A stretch of 17,520 nt of DNA, taken from the NCBI GenBank assembly GCA_030637775.1, contig DAOWFY010000128.1:1-17520 (forward strand), given 5' to 3'. Positions 1-7,528 of this stretch are shown here, piece after piece (position 1 is the first letter of the stretch; every line of letters starts with the position of its first letter). The notes beneath the pieces were generated by a model. That model was not told the DNA's origin. It saw nothing but the letters and a program-made list of their open reading frames with translations, and did no database searches. This stretch comes from a bacterium. GTDB lineage: Bacteria > Ratteibacteria > UBA8468. The position numbers were made by a program, and so were the translations under genes.

Positions 1-2
1 AG

Positions 3-302
3 TATTATTATAAACATCAGGCTAATAAATTAAATGTTGAAAATGGAGTCGAAATGAAGGTGTCTCAATTCTTACCCATGTATTGAACCTGCGCAATTGA
101 GAACCTTCTGGTTGCTGGCAGATCTATCTCTGCCACACGCGAAGCACAAGCCTCTATCAGAATCATGCCTTGTTGTGTGGTTATGGGGCAAGCAGCAGGA
201 ACTGCAGCAGCACTCTGTTTGAAGGAAGAGATATCTCCGAGAGATTTAGATATTTCTTTACTGCAAAAACAATTGAAGAAACAAGGAGCATATTTAATAT
301 GA
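3..302 (+). pseudogene. 3' end of an FAD-dependent oxidoreductase, interrupted by an in-frame TGA
   Basis: Reading the frame that ends at the TGA at 300-302 gives IENLLVAGRSISATREAQAS followed by IRIMPCCVVMGQAAGTAAAL. This is the typical C-terminal FAD-binding block of the FAD_oxidored family (flavoproteins such as those acting on glycans or organic acids): NLLVAGR, then S-R-MP, then GQAAGTAAAL. The frame is open from the window edge but has a TGA at 84-86, fifteen bases before the conserved ENLLVAGR. In homologues the conserved block continues from a preceding Y-R segment, so the TGA most simply reflects a CGA (Arg) to TGA change. The 5' part lies outside the window, so this is a partial gene. 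What is seen: the homologous block and the stop. What is inferred: loss of function. A sequencing error is the main alternative. The next gene starts 64 bases downstream. Confidence 0.72.
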
Positions 303-366
303 AAAAGAGGAGTCTGAGGAGAGATTTTGGCAATACGTTAACTTTTGAAAGGAACTCACCACGTAA

Positions 367-1380
367 ATGGATACAAAGAAAAGAATTAAAATCGGGATGA
401 TTGGTATGGGGGCTAATGGTGAAGCGCATCTACGTAATTTTATTAAGCACCCTTATGCTGAGGTTGTGGCTATATGTGAAACCAATAAGAAAAGGCTGAA
501 GGAAATATCCGAAAAGTATAACATTGCCCGGACATTCACGGATATGAGCATTATCAACCAGAAGGATATTGACGCTATCACCATTCACACTCCGGAGAAT
601 TTACATCGGGCGCCGTTTGTAACTGCATTAAGAGCTAGTAAAAATATTTTTATGGAAAAGCCAATGACTGATTCTGAAGAAGATTTGCGAACAATGGTGG
701 CAGAAGCAAGAAAATCTGACGGTAAGGTTCTGGTCGGTTTTATCTTGCGCTTTGACCCACTTTTCCGCGAGGTAAAAACGCTTGTCGATGATGGCAAACT
801 GGGCAAGATATTTTATATGGAAGCTGACTACATCCATAACCTTATTGAAGAGTATGATTTAAGCCCCTACCGTTCCCACACGGCAACAAACTGGCAGGAA
901 TTTATGCATGCGATGCCTAATGATGGGGTTCATGCCATTGATCTCCTTCGTTTTATTACAGACGATGAGCCGATAAAGGTAATGTCCTATGCTAACCGAA
1001 TTTCCTTGCCAGATGCCAAGTATGAGGCGACTGTTGTTTCAATCTTTAAATTTGCTTCTGGGTGTATTGGTAAAGTGACGGTGCTATATGCCCCGGTTGG
1101 ACCACGGCCTACGGCTTTCAACCTTTCGCTCTACGGGACTGAAGGAACTGTTGTGCGCGATCAAGTATGCCTTGAACGGTGTGGCAAATTTGAAAAATTT
1201 AAAGAGAAGTATCAGGAAGGTCATCCATTCAAACCTGAAGACAACCACTTTATAGAGTGTCTGGTTAAAGGAAAAAAAATGCTTACTGATACCGTTGATG
1301 GTGCGAAAAGCGAGATTGCTGGTATTTATGCTGATAAGGCAATTCGGGAGGGAAAACCTGTAAAGATCCCACAAGTGTAA
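367..1380 (+). CDS. Gfo/Idh/MocA-family NAD(P)-dependent oxidoreductase (copy 1)
   Basis: A 337-residue cytosolic dehydrogenase of the Gfo/Idh/MocA family, which oxidises or reduces sugars, inositols and similar polyols. The N-terminal Rossmann fold shows GMIGMGANGEAH (residues 10-21), and the conserved EKP motif is at 97-99 with Lys97 or Lys98 region facing substrate. The C-terminal alpha/beta domain includes LGKIFYMEADYIHNL (145-159) and the D-x-x-H-x-x-D active-site segment at 186-192 (D186, H189, D192). In this copy the usual GG(G) before that segment reads PND, which is unusual. The start is the only ATG that keeps the whole Rossmann loop; an AAAGGA-like ribosome site lies rather far upstream (about 348-353). 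It shares its length and about half of its residues by eye with the gene at 7529-8542. The substrate is unknown; the family assignment is firm. Confidence 0.93.
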   Translation: MDTKKRIKIGMIGMGANGEAHLRNFIKHPYAEVVAICETNKKRLKEISEKYNIARTFTDMSIINQKDIDAITIHTPENLHRAPFVTALRASKNIFMEKPMTDSEEDLRTMVAEARKSDGKVLVGFILRFDPLFREVKTLVDDGKLGKIFYMEADYIHNLIEEYDLSPYRSHTATNWQEFMHAMPNDGVHAIDLLRFITDDEPIKVMSYANRISLPDAKYEATVVSIFKFASGCIGKVTVLYAPVGPRPTAFNLSLYGTEGTVVRDQVCLERCGKFEKFKEKYQEGHPFKPEDNHFIECLVKGKKMLTDTVDGAKSEIAGIYADKAIREGKPVKIPQV

Positions 1381-1410
1381 GAACAGAATATGCCAAAATG
1401 GGGAGATATA

Positions 1411-1683
1411 ATGATAAAAAAAGATAATCTTAAAACAATAAAGAAAGGGAACGTTCCCTTAATTTGCATGGATATAAATCCGAATGATTCAGGGTTGGAA
1501 TGTGTGTTTAGAAATAAACTGGGGAATGGTATTACCTTCCATCAATTTTTTACTGCAATCACTCCTTCTGGTAAACCCGGAGGCTATTTTGGATGTAGAG
1601 GACCTCAAACAAAAATAATTGACAGGTGGAAGGGACTTACCGTTATCCCAAAAGAGCCGTTGCCGAAATTAAAAATTCCTTGA
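1411..1683 (+). CDS. Small hypothetical protein (about 90 aa)
   Basis: A 90-residue open frame beginning MIKKDNLKTIKKGNVPLICM. An ATG 21 bases upstream (1390) is in frame, but the ATG at 1411 is preceded by GGGGAG at 1400-1405 with a five-base spacer, so it is the better start. No family is recognised. The C-terminal half is rich in glycine, proline and aromatics (TPSGKPGGYFGCRGPQ), has two cysteines, and has no signal peptide or membrane segment. It could be an independent small protein or the C-terminal remnant of a larger enzyme. It follows the dehydrogenase by 30 bases, which suggests cotranscription. The ribosome site and the same-strand operon position argue that it is expressed; function unknown. 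Confidence 0.5.
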   Translation: MIKKDNLKTIKKGNVPLICMDINPNDSGLECVFRNKLGNGITFHQFFTAITPSGKPGGYFGCRGPQTKIIDRWKGLTVIPKEPLPKLKIP

Positions 1684-1702
1684 TTTTACAGGGATTTTAG
1701 CC

Positions 1703-1740
1703 TTGTAAATTTTTACAAATTCAAAGTGAACTTTTTACAA
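1703..1740. promoter_or_regulatory. TTTACAA inverted/direct repeats, possible operator
   Basis: A perfect inverted repeat TTGTAAA-TT-TTTACAA (1703-1718) is followed by a third TTTACAA at 1734-1740. It lies in the 190-base gap before the hydrolase gene. A TTGACA hexamer follows at 1758-1763, but no acceptable -10 hexamer is seen at normal spacing. The arrangement fits a repressor operator. The very AT-rich context makes chance repeats plausible. Confidence 0.3.
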
Positions 1741-1873
1741 AGTTAAATTTCTGTTCTTTGACAATTAGAAGCGGAAAACTGCACCACTATTAGCAAGAGA
1801 GCAAAAACATCTTTTTTAAACCTCCTTTTTATGATAACCTAGAAAAGGCGATTTTGTAATCAGGAGAAAAATT

Positions 1874-2938
1874 ATGAACAGAGATATGAAAGAAGGTTTA
1901 ATCCAAAGAAGGATTGATGACAGACAGAGATTGCAAAGAAGAGAGACAGAGGATTTCTTGAGGAGCGAAATTGAGAAGTATCCGGAGAGGCAAAAGAAAA
2001 TATGGAGAAGGGATTACTCTTCCGCAGAGAATTATTTATCTTCAGTAGAACCTAATAGAAAAAGATGGCTGGAGACAGTAGGGGACTTCTCTAAAGGAGC
2101 ATCAGAGGATTTTGCGGTAGAGGAAGAACCTTTTTTAGAAGATAAAAAGGTGATTGCCAAACGGGTTTCCATAAAACTCTTTAGTCAACTTAAAGGTAGA
2201 GCAATTTTGGGTCTACCTAAAAGTAGGAACAACCTTTTTCCTCTTATTATCTGCCAGCATGGCCATACCTCTTCTCCCGATGGGGATGTATTCGGGCTTA
2301 TTGATAAAGCAAATTATTATGATGCTTATGGTTATAAACTGGTGAAAGAAGGTTTTGCTGTTTTAGCCCCGCTTAATATTACGATGACCGAACCAATGGC
2401 AAGGTTCAACAGAATGGCTTTGCTTTTGGGAAAGAGTCTCTTTGGTCTGGAAATCTTTAAAATAAGAAGATTTATTGATTATCTCTCTACTCTTAAAGAG
2501 ATTGATAAGAATAGAATCGGGATGTGGGGCCTAAGTAAAGGGGGAACCTATACGCTCTTTACCTTGCCTGTGGAGAAAAGAATAAAGGTGGGAATTATCT
2601 CGGCTTTCTTCAACCATAGAATCAAAAAGATGGCAATTGAAGACCCAAGGTATTCCTGTTATCTTGCCACCGATGAAGAGCATATGTTTCTTCCTAACTG
2701 GTTAAAAGAATTTACCGATTCTGATCTTGTTTCTTTAATCTGTCCCAGACCTTTAATGATTCAGACCGGGAAAGCGGATGGGGTCTCCTGGTGGCCATTT
2801 GTTCTTGAAGAATTCAAAAATTCTAGAGAACATTATAAAAAATTAAAGATAGAGGATAGAATCAAGATGTGTTTGCATAATAATGGACATGAGATTCGCT
2901 TTGAAGAAGGGTTAAAATTTTTAAAATGCTGGCTTTAG
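1874..2938 (+). CDS. Alpha/beta hydrolase, acetyl-xylan-esterase-like
   Basis: A 354-residue protein with an alpha/beta-hydrolase core and no signal peptide. The oxyanion segment is IICQHGHTSSPDG (about 125-137). The nucleophile elbow is GLSKG with Ser221 (219-223), the likely acid is Asp302 in TGKADGVSWW, and the likely base is His339 in NNGHEIRF, giving a complete Ser-Asp-His triad in the right order and spacing. The first 90 residues are highly charged and helical and are not part of the core. Proteins of this type (acetyl xylan esterase and DUF1100-like) remove acyl groups from carbohydrates or cleave small esters. The start has AGGAG at 1862-1866 before the ATG. The next gene begins seven bases after the stop, so the two are probably cotranscribed. 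The exact substrate is inferred only from context. Confidence 0.85.
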   Translation: MNRDMKEGLIQRRIDDRQRLQRRETEDFLRSEIEKYPERQKKIWRRDYSSAENYLSSVEPNRKRWLETVGDFSKGASEDFAVEEEPFLEDKKVIAKRVSIKLFSQLKGRAILGLPKSRNNLFPLIICQHGHTSSPDGDVFGLIDKANYYDAYGYKLVKEGFAVLAPLNITMTEPMARFNRMALLLGKSLFGLEIFKIRRFIDYLSTLKEIDKNRIGMWGLSKGGTYTLFTLPVEKRIKVGIISAFFNHRIKKMAIEDPRYSCYLATDEEHMFLPNWLKEFTDSDLVSLICPRPLMIQTGKADGVSWWPFVLEEFKNSREHYKKLKIEDRIKMCLHNNGHEIRFEEGLKFLKCWL

Positions 2939-2944
2939 AAAAAG

Positions 2945-4075
2945 ATGAAGGATGAAAAATCAGAGATTAAGAAACTCCTAAACGAACATCTGAGAGAGAT
3001 AAGGAAGAGAAACCTTGTCTGTGAGCAGTTTCAGGAGGCAGATAGAATACCTATAAATATCAGCGAATATGGTAGCTACTGGGCAGATATGCAAGGAGTA
3101 GATATAAGGGATTATTATACCAATCCTGAACTAAATATAGAAGTGCAGACAAAAGGACAGGAATGGAGACTAAAGGAGCTAAAGGATGACCGAGCAAACT
3201 ATGGAATAGGGATGGATACAGGTATTGTTGGCGAGGCTCTTGTTTTTGACTGTCCTGTTGAGTACCCTCAAGGTACTAATCCAAGAATAGTTCATATTCT
3301 GGAAAAGGAAGAAGACTTAGATAGACTTGAGATTATACCTCCACAAAATAATAAGAGAATCTTAGAATATGAGAGAAAACACCAGAAATTCTTAAGGTTG
3401 ATTAAAAAGATAGACCCTCCTTTCCCTTATCCTGAAAAAGGGCATTTTTCTTTGCAGATTCATCCGCCTCTTTCCTGTGCCTGCGCTTTAATGGACCCCA
3501 CCAAGATATACCTTTATCTGTATACTGACCCGGCGCTTATAAAACGTTTCCTTAAGAAGATGTTTGATACCTTTTGTCTTTATAAGGACTATTTTGATAG
3601 GAGACGGAAAGTTCCATCTAAATCGTTAGGATTAGCCGATGATAACTCTTGCCAAATTTCTGCCCCGATGTATCAGGAATTTGTCCTTTCTTTGAATAAA
3701 GCACTTTATGAACGTTACGGAAAGGAATATCAATATCTCCATGCCGATGGACCTAATGACCATCTTTTCCCCGTAATTGCAAAAGAATTAAATCTCAACA
3801 AGATGGACATTGGTGGGTGGAGTAGATTAGAGCCGGCTGTAAAATATTTAAAAGGTAAAACCGTCATTCATGGAGGTATGAATAATAAGGATTTATACAA
3901 GGGTCTTACCAAGGAGGCCGAAGGGAAGGTACTGAAGGCAATAAAACTCGCTGCCCCTGGTGGAGGATATGAGTTTGCCATCGGCGGGGAAACCTATCCT
4001 GGTGTTTCCCCTGAGACCTTAATCAAACTGGTAAAATATGTAAAGGAAATCGGCCGCTATCCAATTAAGGTTTGA
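2945..4075 (+). CDS. Uroporphyrinogen-decarboxylase (URO-D) superfamily protein, divergent
   Basis: A 376-residue TIM-barrel protein of the URO-D superfamily, which includes HemE and the corrinoid:CoM methyltransferases MtaA/MtbA. Family-like segments are the N-terminal RIPINISEYGSYWADMQG (about 34-51), YLHADGPNDHLFP near the barrel strand that carries metal ligands in MtaA, and the C-terminal GGYEFAIGGETYPGVSPETL. The MtaA zinc pattern His-X-Cys ... Cys is not present: the first site reads H-A-D and the second has no Cys. It is too divergent to be HemE. The gap to the hydrolase is six bases with no strong ribosome site, which suggests translational coupling. Role inferred as part of the same catabolic operon; the reaction is unknown. 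Confidence 0.82.
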   Translation: MKDEKSEIKKLLNEHLREIRKRNLVCEQFQEADRIPINISEYGSYWADMQGVDIRDYYTNPELNIEVQTKGQEWRLKELKDDRANYGIGMDTGIVGEALVFDCPVEYPQGTNPRIVHILEKEEDLDRLEIIPPQNNKRILEYERKHQKFLRLIKKIDPPFPYPEKGHFSLQIHPPLSCACALMDPTKIYLYLYTDPALIKRFLKKMFDTFCLYKDYFDRRRKVPSKSLGLADDNSCQISAPMYQEFVLSLNKALYERYGKEYQYLHADGPNDHLFPVIAKELNLNKMDIGGWSRLEPAVKYLKGKTVIHGGMNNKDLYKGLTKEAEGKVLKAIKLAAPGGGYEFAIGGETYPGVSPETLIKLVKYVKEIGRYPIKV

Positions 4076-4233
4076 CTAATTATAAAAAAGGAAAGATTAG
4101 AAATGACTAAATTCTGTGCACTCATATTCGCATACAGGACAGATTGTATACCTCTCAATGCAAAACATTCATGCAACTTATATATTATAACTTATGGTTG
4201 TTAAGATACTGAAAAATAGTAGTGAGGTATGAG

Positions 4234-5925
4234 ATGGATTTAGTTAAAGAGAAGAGTTCTGGATTCACTCTGAGGGCATTTATCACCGGTGGTATTCTTT
4301 GCTTTCTTGTTGCTATTGCCTGCCAATATTCGGTTAACATTGTTCATGGCTCCTATCTTGCCATTGACCATATGCCCGCCGGAGGAATATTTATCTTCTT
4401 TCTCTTTACCTTACTTATCAATACAATTCTGCGAAGATTAGGAATTGGTTTTTCCTCTGCAGAACAACTGCTTATCTATACCATGCTTATCGTTTGCTCC
4501 TCGGTGGTAACAATGGGCTTTGGCAGTCAGATTCTCCCGATGCTTGCTGCCCCCTTCTATTATGCCACTCCTGAGAATAGATGGGCACAAATTCTTCAGC
4601 CCCATATCAAACCCTGGTTAGTTCCTCAGGGAGCAGAGAATATCAGGTGTTTCTTTGAAGGTCTACCCAAAGGAGCATCCATCCCCTGGGCAGCCTGGAT
4701 TAAACCCTTATCTGCCTGGCTTCCATTTATTTTAGCTCTCTATTTTGTGATGATCTGTATGATGGTGATTCTTCGTAAACAATGGGTGGAAAGGGAAAGG
4801 TTAATCTTTCCTCTAACAAGACTTCCGATGGAGATTGTCAAAGAGGAAGAGAAGAGTAAACCTTCTGCTCTTGCTCCCTTTTATCGAAATAAAATTATGT
4901 GGCTCGGTTTTGGGATTCCCTTTGTTATTGGCAGTATCAATGCTTTACACCATTACTTTCACTTTGTTCCTCCAATAAAGTTAGTTCAGTCTATCCCTAT
5001 CTTCCGACATACAACAGGTATCCAGTTTCGCCTCAGTTTTCCGGTAATGGGACTTGTCTATCTAGTTAACCTTGACGTTGCTCTTTCCCTCTGGTTCTTT
5101 AATCTCTTATCCACTACTGTCAGCGGTATCTTCAATATTACCGGAGTAAGTAGCGCCGAGAATTTAGGATATGGTGTTCCTGCTGGCCCTATCTTTGTTC
5201 ACTTACAAACAGGTGCTTTTGTAATCCTTGTTTTATTTGGCCTCTGGGTGGCAAGAGCTCATTTAAGAGATGTCTTTAGAAAAGCATTTAAGAAAGATGA
5301 AAGAATAGATGATTCAACTGAAATGCTTTCTTATCGGACCGCGGTAATCGGCCTTATTCTGACTATTCTTTTTATGACCGGTTGGCTTGGTGCTTCTGGC
5401 GTTTCTTTCTGGATTTCCCTTCTCTTTCTCTTCGGTGCTCTTTTCTTCTTCCTGGGTTTAACCAGAATCGTTGCTGAGGGTGGTATCCCCACTCTAAGAG
5501 CACCCACCACCTCTTCGGCAGCCATTATTTCTGGCATTGGCTCTTCTCATATTGGAGCAGAAGGTTTAGCGGGTTTAGGCTTTACCTATCTCTATGCTGC
5601 AGATACAAGAACCTTTGTTATGTCTCCGGCAGCCCACGGCTTAAAGATGGCCGAGGAGATGGGAAAGAAAAAAAGGCTACTCTTTTGGGGGATGCTTTTG
5701 GCCCTCATTATTGGTATCTTTACTTCTCTTTGGATGGTTATTCGGCTTTCTTATCTTCATGGAGGAATAAATCTTAACTCCTGGTATTTTGGCGGGGGAG
5801 CAATGAGGCCCTGGGAATATGCGATGGATAAGATCCTTCATCCCGAAGGTCCCAATGGTCTTGGCTGGCTCTGCAAAGGAATTGGAGCGGCAATAATGTT
5901 TTGGTCTTATGTTTATGAGAAATAG
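4234..5925 (+). CDS. Polytopic membrane protein, DUF6785-like (main part of a frame-broken gene)
   Basis: A very hydrophobic protein with many predicted membrane segments, for example GGIFIFFLFTLLINTIL and LPFILALYFVMICMMVIL, and a later block with GLTRIVAEGGIPTLRAP, a glycine-rich re-entrant-looking motif. It resembles the DUF6785/DUF6784 proteins, which look like distant relatives of OPT-type transporters. A GTG at 4222 opens the frame, but the ATG at 4234 has GAGG at 4224-4227 with six-base spacing and is the better start (MDLVKEKSSG). The frame ends early at 5925; the homologous C-terminal domain continues immediately in the +1 frame from about 5909. Probable role: uptake of a substrate for the neighbouring enzymes, inferred from context only. 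Confidence 0.8.
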   Translation: MDLVKEKSSGFTLRAFITGGILCFLVAIACQYSVNIVHGSYLAIDHMPAGGIFIFFLFTLLINTILRRLGIGFSSAEQLLIYTMLIVCSSVVTMGFGSQILPMLAAPFYYATPENRWAQILQPHIKPWLVPQGAENIRCFFEGLPKGASIPWAAWIKPLSAWLPFILALYFVMICMMVILRKQWVERERLIFPLTRLPMEIVKEEEKSKPSALAPFYRNKIMWLGFGIPFVIGSINALHHYFHFVPPIKLVQSIPIFRHTTGIQFRLSFPVMGLVYLVNLDVALSLWFFNLLSTTVSGIFNITGVSSAENLGYGVPAGPIFVHLQTGAFVILVLFGLWVARAHLRDVFRKAFKKDERIDDSTEMLSYRTAVIGLILTILFMTGWLGASGVSFWISLLFLFGALFFFLGLTRIVAEGGIPTLRAPTTSSAAIISGIGSSHIGAEGLAGLGFTYLYAADTRTFVMSPAAHGLKMAEEMGKKKRLLFWGMLLALIIGIFTSLWMVIRLSYLHGGINLNSWYFGGGAMRPWEYAMDKILHPEGPNGLGWLCKGIGAAIMFWSYVYEK

Positions 5926-6178
5926 ATTCCTCTGGTGGCCCTTGCATCCCTTAGGTTTCACTATCGGTGCTGGCCGATGGATTAGCCACCTTTGGTTCTC
6001 CATCTTTCTTGCCTGGCTCTTAAAAAGCATGATTTTGCGCTATGGAGGACCAAAACTATATAGGAATACCATTCCCTTCTTCTTAGGTCTGATTTTAGGT
6101 CAATATGCCTGTGCCGGAACCTGGTTTATCATTGATTACTTTACTAAAATGACCGAAAATATGGTCTTCTGGATTTAA
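5909..6178 (+). CDS. C-terminal DUF6784-like segment of the preceding membrane protein, in the +1 frame
   Basis: Eighty-nine residues beginning MFMRNRFLWWPLHPLGF, which is the characteristic opening of the DUF6784 region of DUF6785/DUF6784 membrane proteins. Two further membrane segments follow (WFSIFLAWLLKSMIL and FFLGLILGQYACAGTWFII). The 17-base overlap with the preceding reading frame, and the continuity of the sequence across it, show that the two pieces derive from one gene of about 648 codons. Dropping one base in 5896-5912, for example in TTTTGGTCTTATG, restores a single reading frame (FWLMFMRNRF). No ribosome site precedes the ATG at 5909, so independent expression is unlikely except by coupling. 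Alternatives are a sequencing or assembly indel, a recent frameshift mutation, or programmed +1 frameshifting. Confidence 0.72.
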   Translation: MFMRNRFLWWPLHPLGFTIGAGRWISHLWFSIFLAWLLKSMILRYGGPKLYRNTIPFFLGLILGQYACAGTWFIIDYFTKMTENMVFWI

Positions 6179-6492
6179 AATGAAAGGTTCTTCTCTTAGT
6201 TCCTATATCTCGCGTAAGAAAAACTTAAGAAAAGTCTTTCAATCAAATTAAATCATGCATGTAATGGAGAATCTTGTCCATAACAGGGAGATCTGAACGA
6301 AATTAGAAAACTCATATGTTTAATTAATTTTATTTTCTGTACTTTATTTTTAGAGCAAATTTTAGTTCGTTTTGTCTTGATACTCAAAAACGAAATAATG
6401 CAGTATAATAAAACCGGTAAAAGGGCGATTTACAGGTTAAAAAATGTAGGATGTCAATGTAGGACAATATAATTAAGATATAAAAGTGGGCT
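6179..6492. other. 314-base intergenic region
   Basis: No coding potential is seen on either strand. It is very AT-rich. Three items stand out: an inverted repeat TTCGTTTT (6366-6373) with AAAACGAA (6387-6394); a TATAAT hexamer at 6404-6409; and two copies of AATGTAGGA thirteen bases apart (6443-6451 and 6456-6464). The region probably ends the first cluster and holds the promoter of the second. Confidence 0.6.
6366..6409 (+). promoter_or_regulatory. Possible promoter with overlapping operator for the 6493-9986 cluster
   Basis: A perfect TATAAT lies at 6404-6409, about 84 bases before the URO-D start. The nearest TTGATA (6377-6382) is 21 bases away, which is longer than the optimum, so the -35 is doubtful. 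An eight-base inverted repeat (TTCGTTTT/AAAACGAA) brackets that -35 candidate and would be well placed as a repressor site. This reading is an inference from AT-rich sequence. Confidence 0.3.
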
Positions 6493-7527
6493 ATGGCTTA
6501 TAAAGGAGTTTTAGGGGATGTGAAAAGAGCAGTTGCTTTAAAGATTCCTGAAAGGATATCAGTATTTGCTCTAAGTCAAGAATTTGATGTGAAGTGGTAT
6601 GGGAAATTTAGTTATGAAGAGACTATTTTGAATGCTGATAAATTAGCCGAAACTCATATAAAAGCAATTGAAGAATTTGATTATGATTGGGCCTGGCTGC
6701 AGGTGGATGACTGTATTGAATTTGAGGTGTTAGGGGTAGGAACTAAAGGCAAAGGTAATATTTTAAGAGCAACGTGTGATTATTTACCAGCGAATAAAGA
6801 AACTCTATTGAAGTTAAAGATACCTGACCCTCATAAAGATGGCAGAATGCCAATTTTATTGGAGGTAATCTCCAAGATAAAAAGACACTTTAATGATAAA
6901 ATCCTTGTTTGTGGAAGAGTGGCTGCTCCCTTTTCCTCTACTGCCCTTCTTTATGGTTTGCAAGAGACAATGATGCTTATTTTTTCTGACTCAACATTAT
7001 TAAAGGAGACCAACGAATTCTTTGCGGAGCTACAGAAAGAATGGGGAAAGGCTCAATTTGAAGCCGGTGCTGATGCTATTTGGCTGGGAGACTGCATTGC
7101 TTCAGGTCATCTTTTGTCACTGAAACAATATAGCGAATTTGCCTTTGAGCCATGTCGAAGGCTGGTTCAGGAATATAAAAAGATAGGACTTTTGACCTTT
7201 TTACACAATAGCGAAGAATCTCCTTCTCATATTTTAAAACATACCGAATTAGGAGTAGATGCAATGAATGTTGGGCCAGGAATAGATATTGCTAAAGCCA
7301 AGGAGATAGTCAAGGGAAAAACCTGCTTGATGGGTAACTTAGACCCAATTAATATTTTGCAGAATGGAACTCCTGAAAAGGTTAAGGAAGAAATTATTAG
7401 AATTATAGAAAGCACAAAAAAAGAAGGAGGCTATCTTTTTAATACTGGTGAATGTCTTCCCAGGGAGACTCCGGAGGAAAATATAAGAGCAATGGTGGAA
7501 GGAGTGAGAGAATACGGAAAATATTAA
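6493..7527 (+). CDS. URO-D superfamily protein, MtaA/CmuA-like methyltransferase or decarboxylase homologue
   Basis: A 344-residue TIM-barrel protein. The C-terminal half follows the MtaA/CmuA-type pattern: GNLDPINIL (281-289), GTPEKVKEEI, GGYLFNTGECLPRETPEEN (312-330) and a YG ending. In MtaA the catalytic zinc is held by His-X-Cys and a distal Cys. Here the first site reads LHNSEES (His238, with Ser in place of Cys at 240), while the distal Cys321 is kept, so the metal site is at best altered. No corrinoid protein or reductive activator gene is nearby, so corrinoid-dependent methyl transfer is not supported by the window. The ribosome site is weak (GTGGG). It is separated from the next gene by a single base, a coupled arrangement. 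Confidence 0.85.
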   Translation: MAYKGVLGDVKRAVALKIPERISVFALSQEFDVKWYGKFSYEETILNADKLAETHIKAIEEFDYDWAWLQVDDCIEFEVLGVGTKGKGNILRATCDYLPANKETLLKLKIPDPHKDGRMPILLEVISKIKRHFNDKILVCGRVAAPFSSTALLYGLQETMMLIFSDSTLLKETNEFFAELQKEWGKAQFEAGADAIWLGDCIASGHLLSLKQYSEFAFEPCRRLVQEYKKIGLLTFLHNSEESPSHILKHTELGVDAMNVGPGIDIAKAKEIVKGKTCLMGNLDPINILQNGTPEKVKEEIIRIIESTKKEGGYLFNTGECLPRETPEENIRAMVEGVREYGKY

Positions 7528-7528
7528 G

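Noticed and set aside
170-400. A 76-codon + strand open frame at the left end
   Set aside because: The FAD-oxidoreductase block in another frame explains 99-302, and this frame gives no family-like sequence.
1758-1763. TTGACA as a -35 box before the hydrolase gene
   Set aside because: No -10-like hexamer is found at 15-19 bases downstream.
4076-4233. Terminator or promoter between the URO-D and membrane-protein genes
   Set aside because: The AT-rich gap shows no stable hairpin with a T-run and no convincing pair of promoter hexamers.
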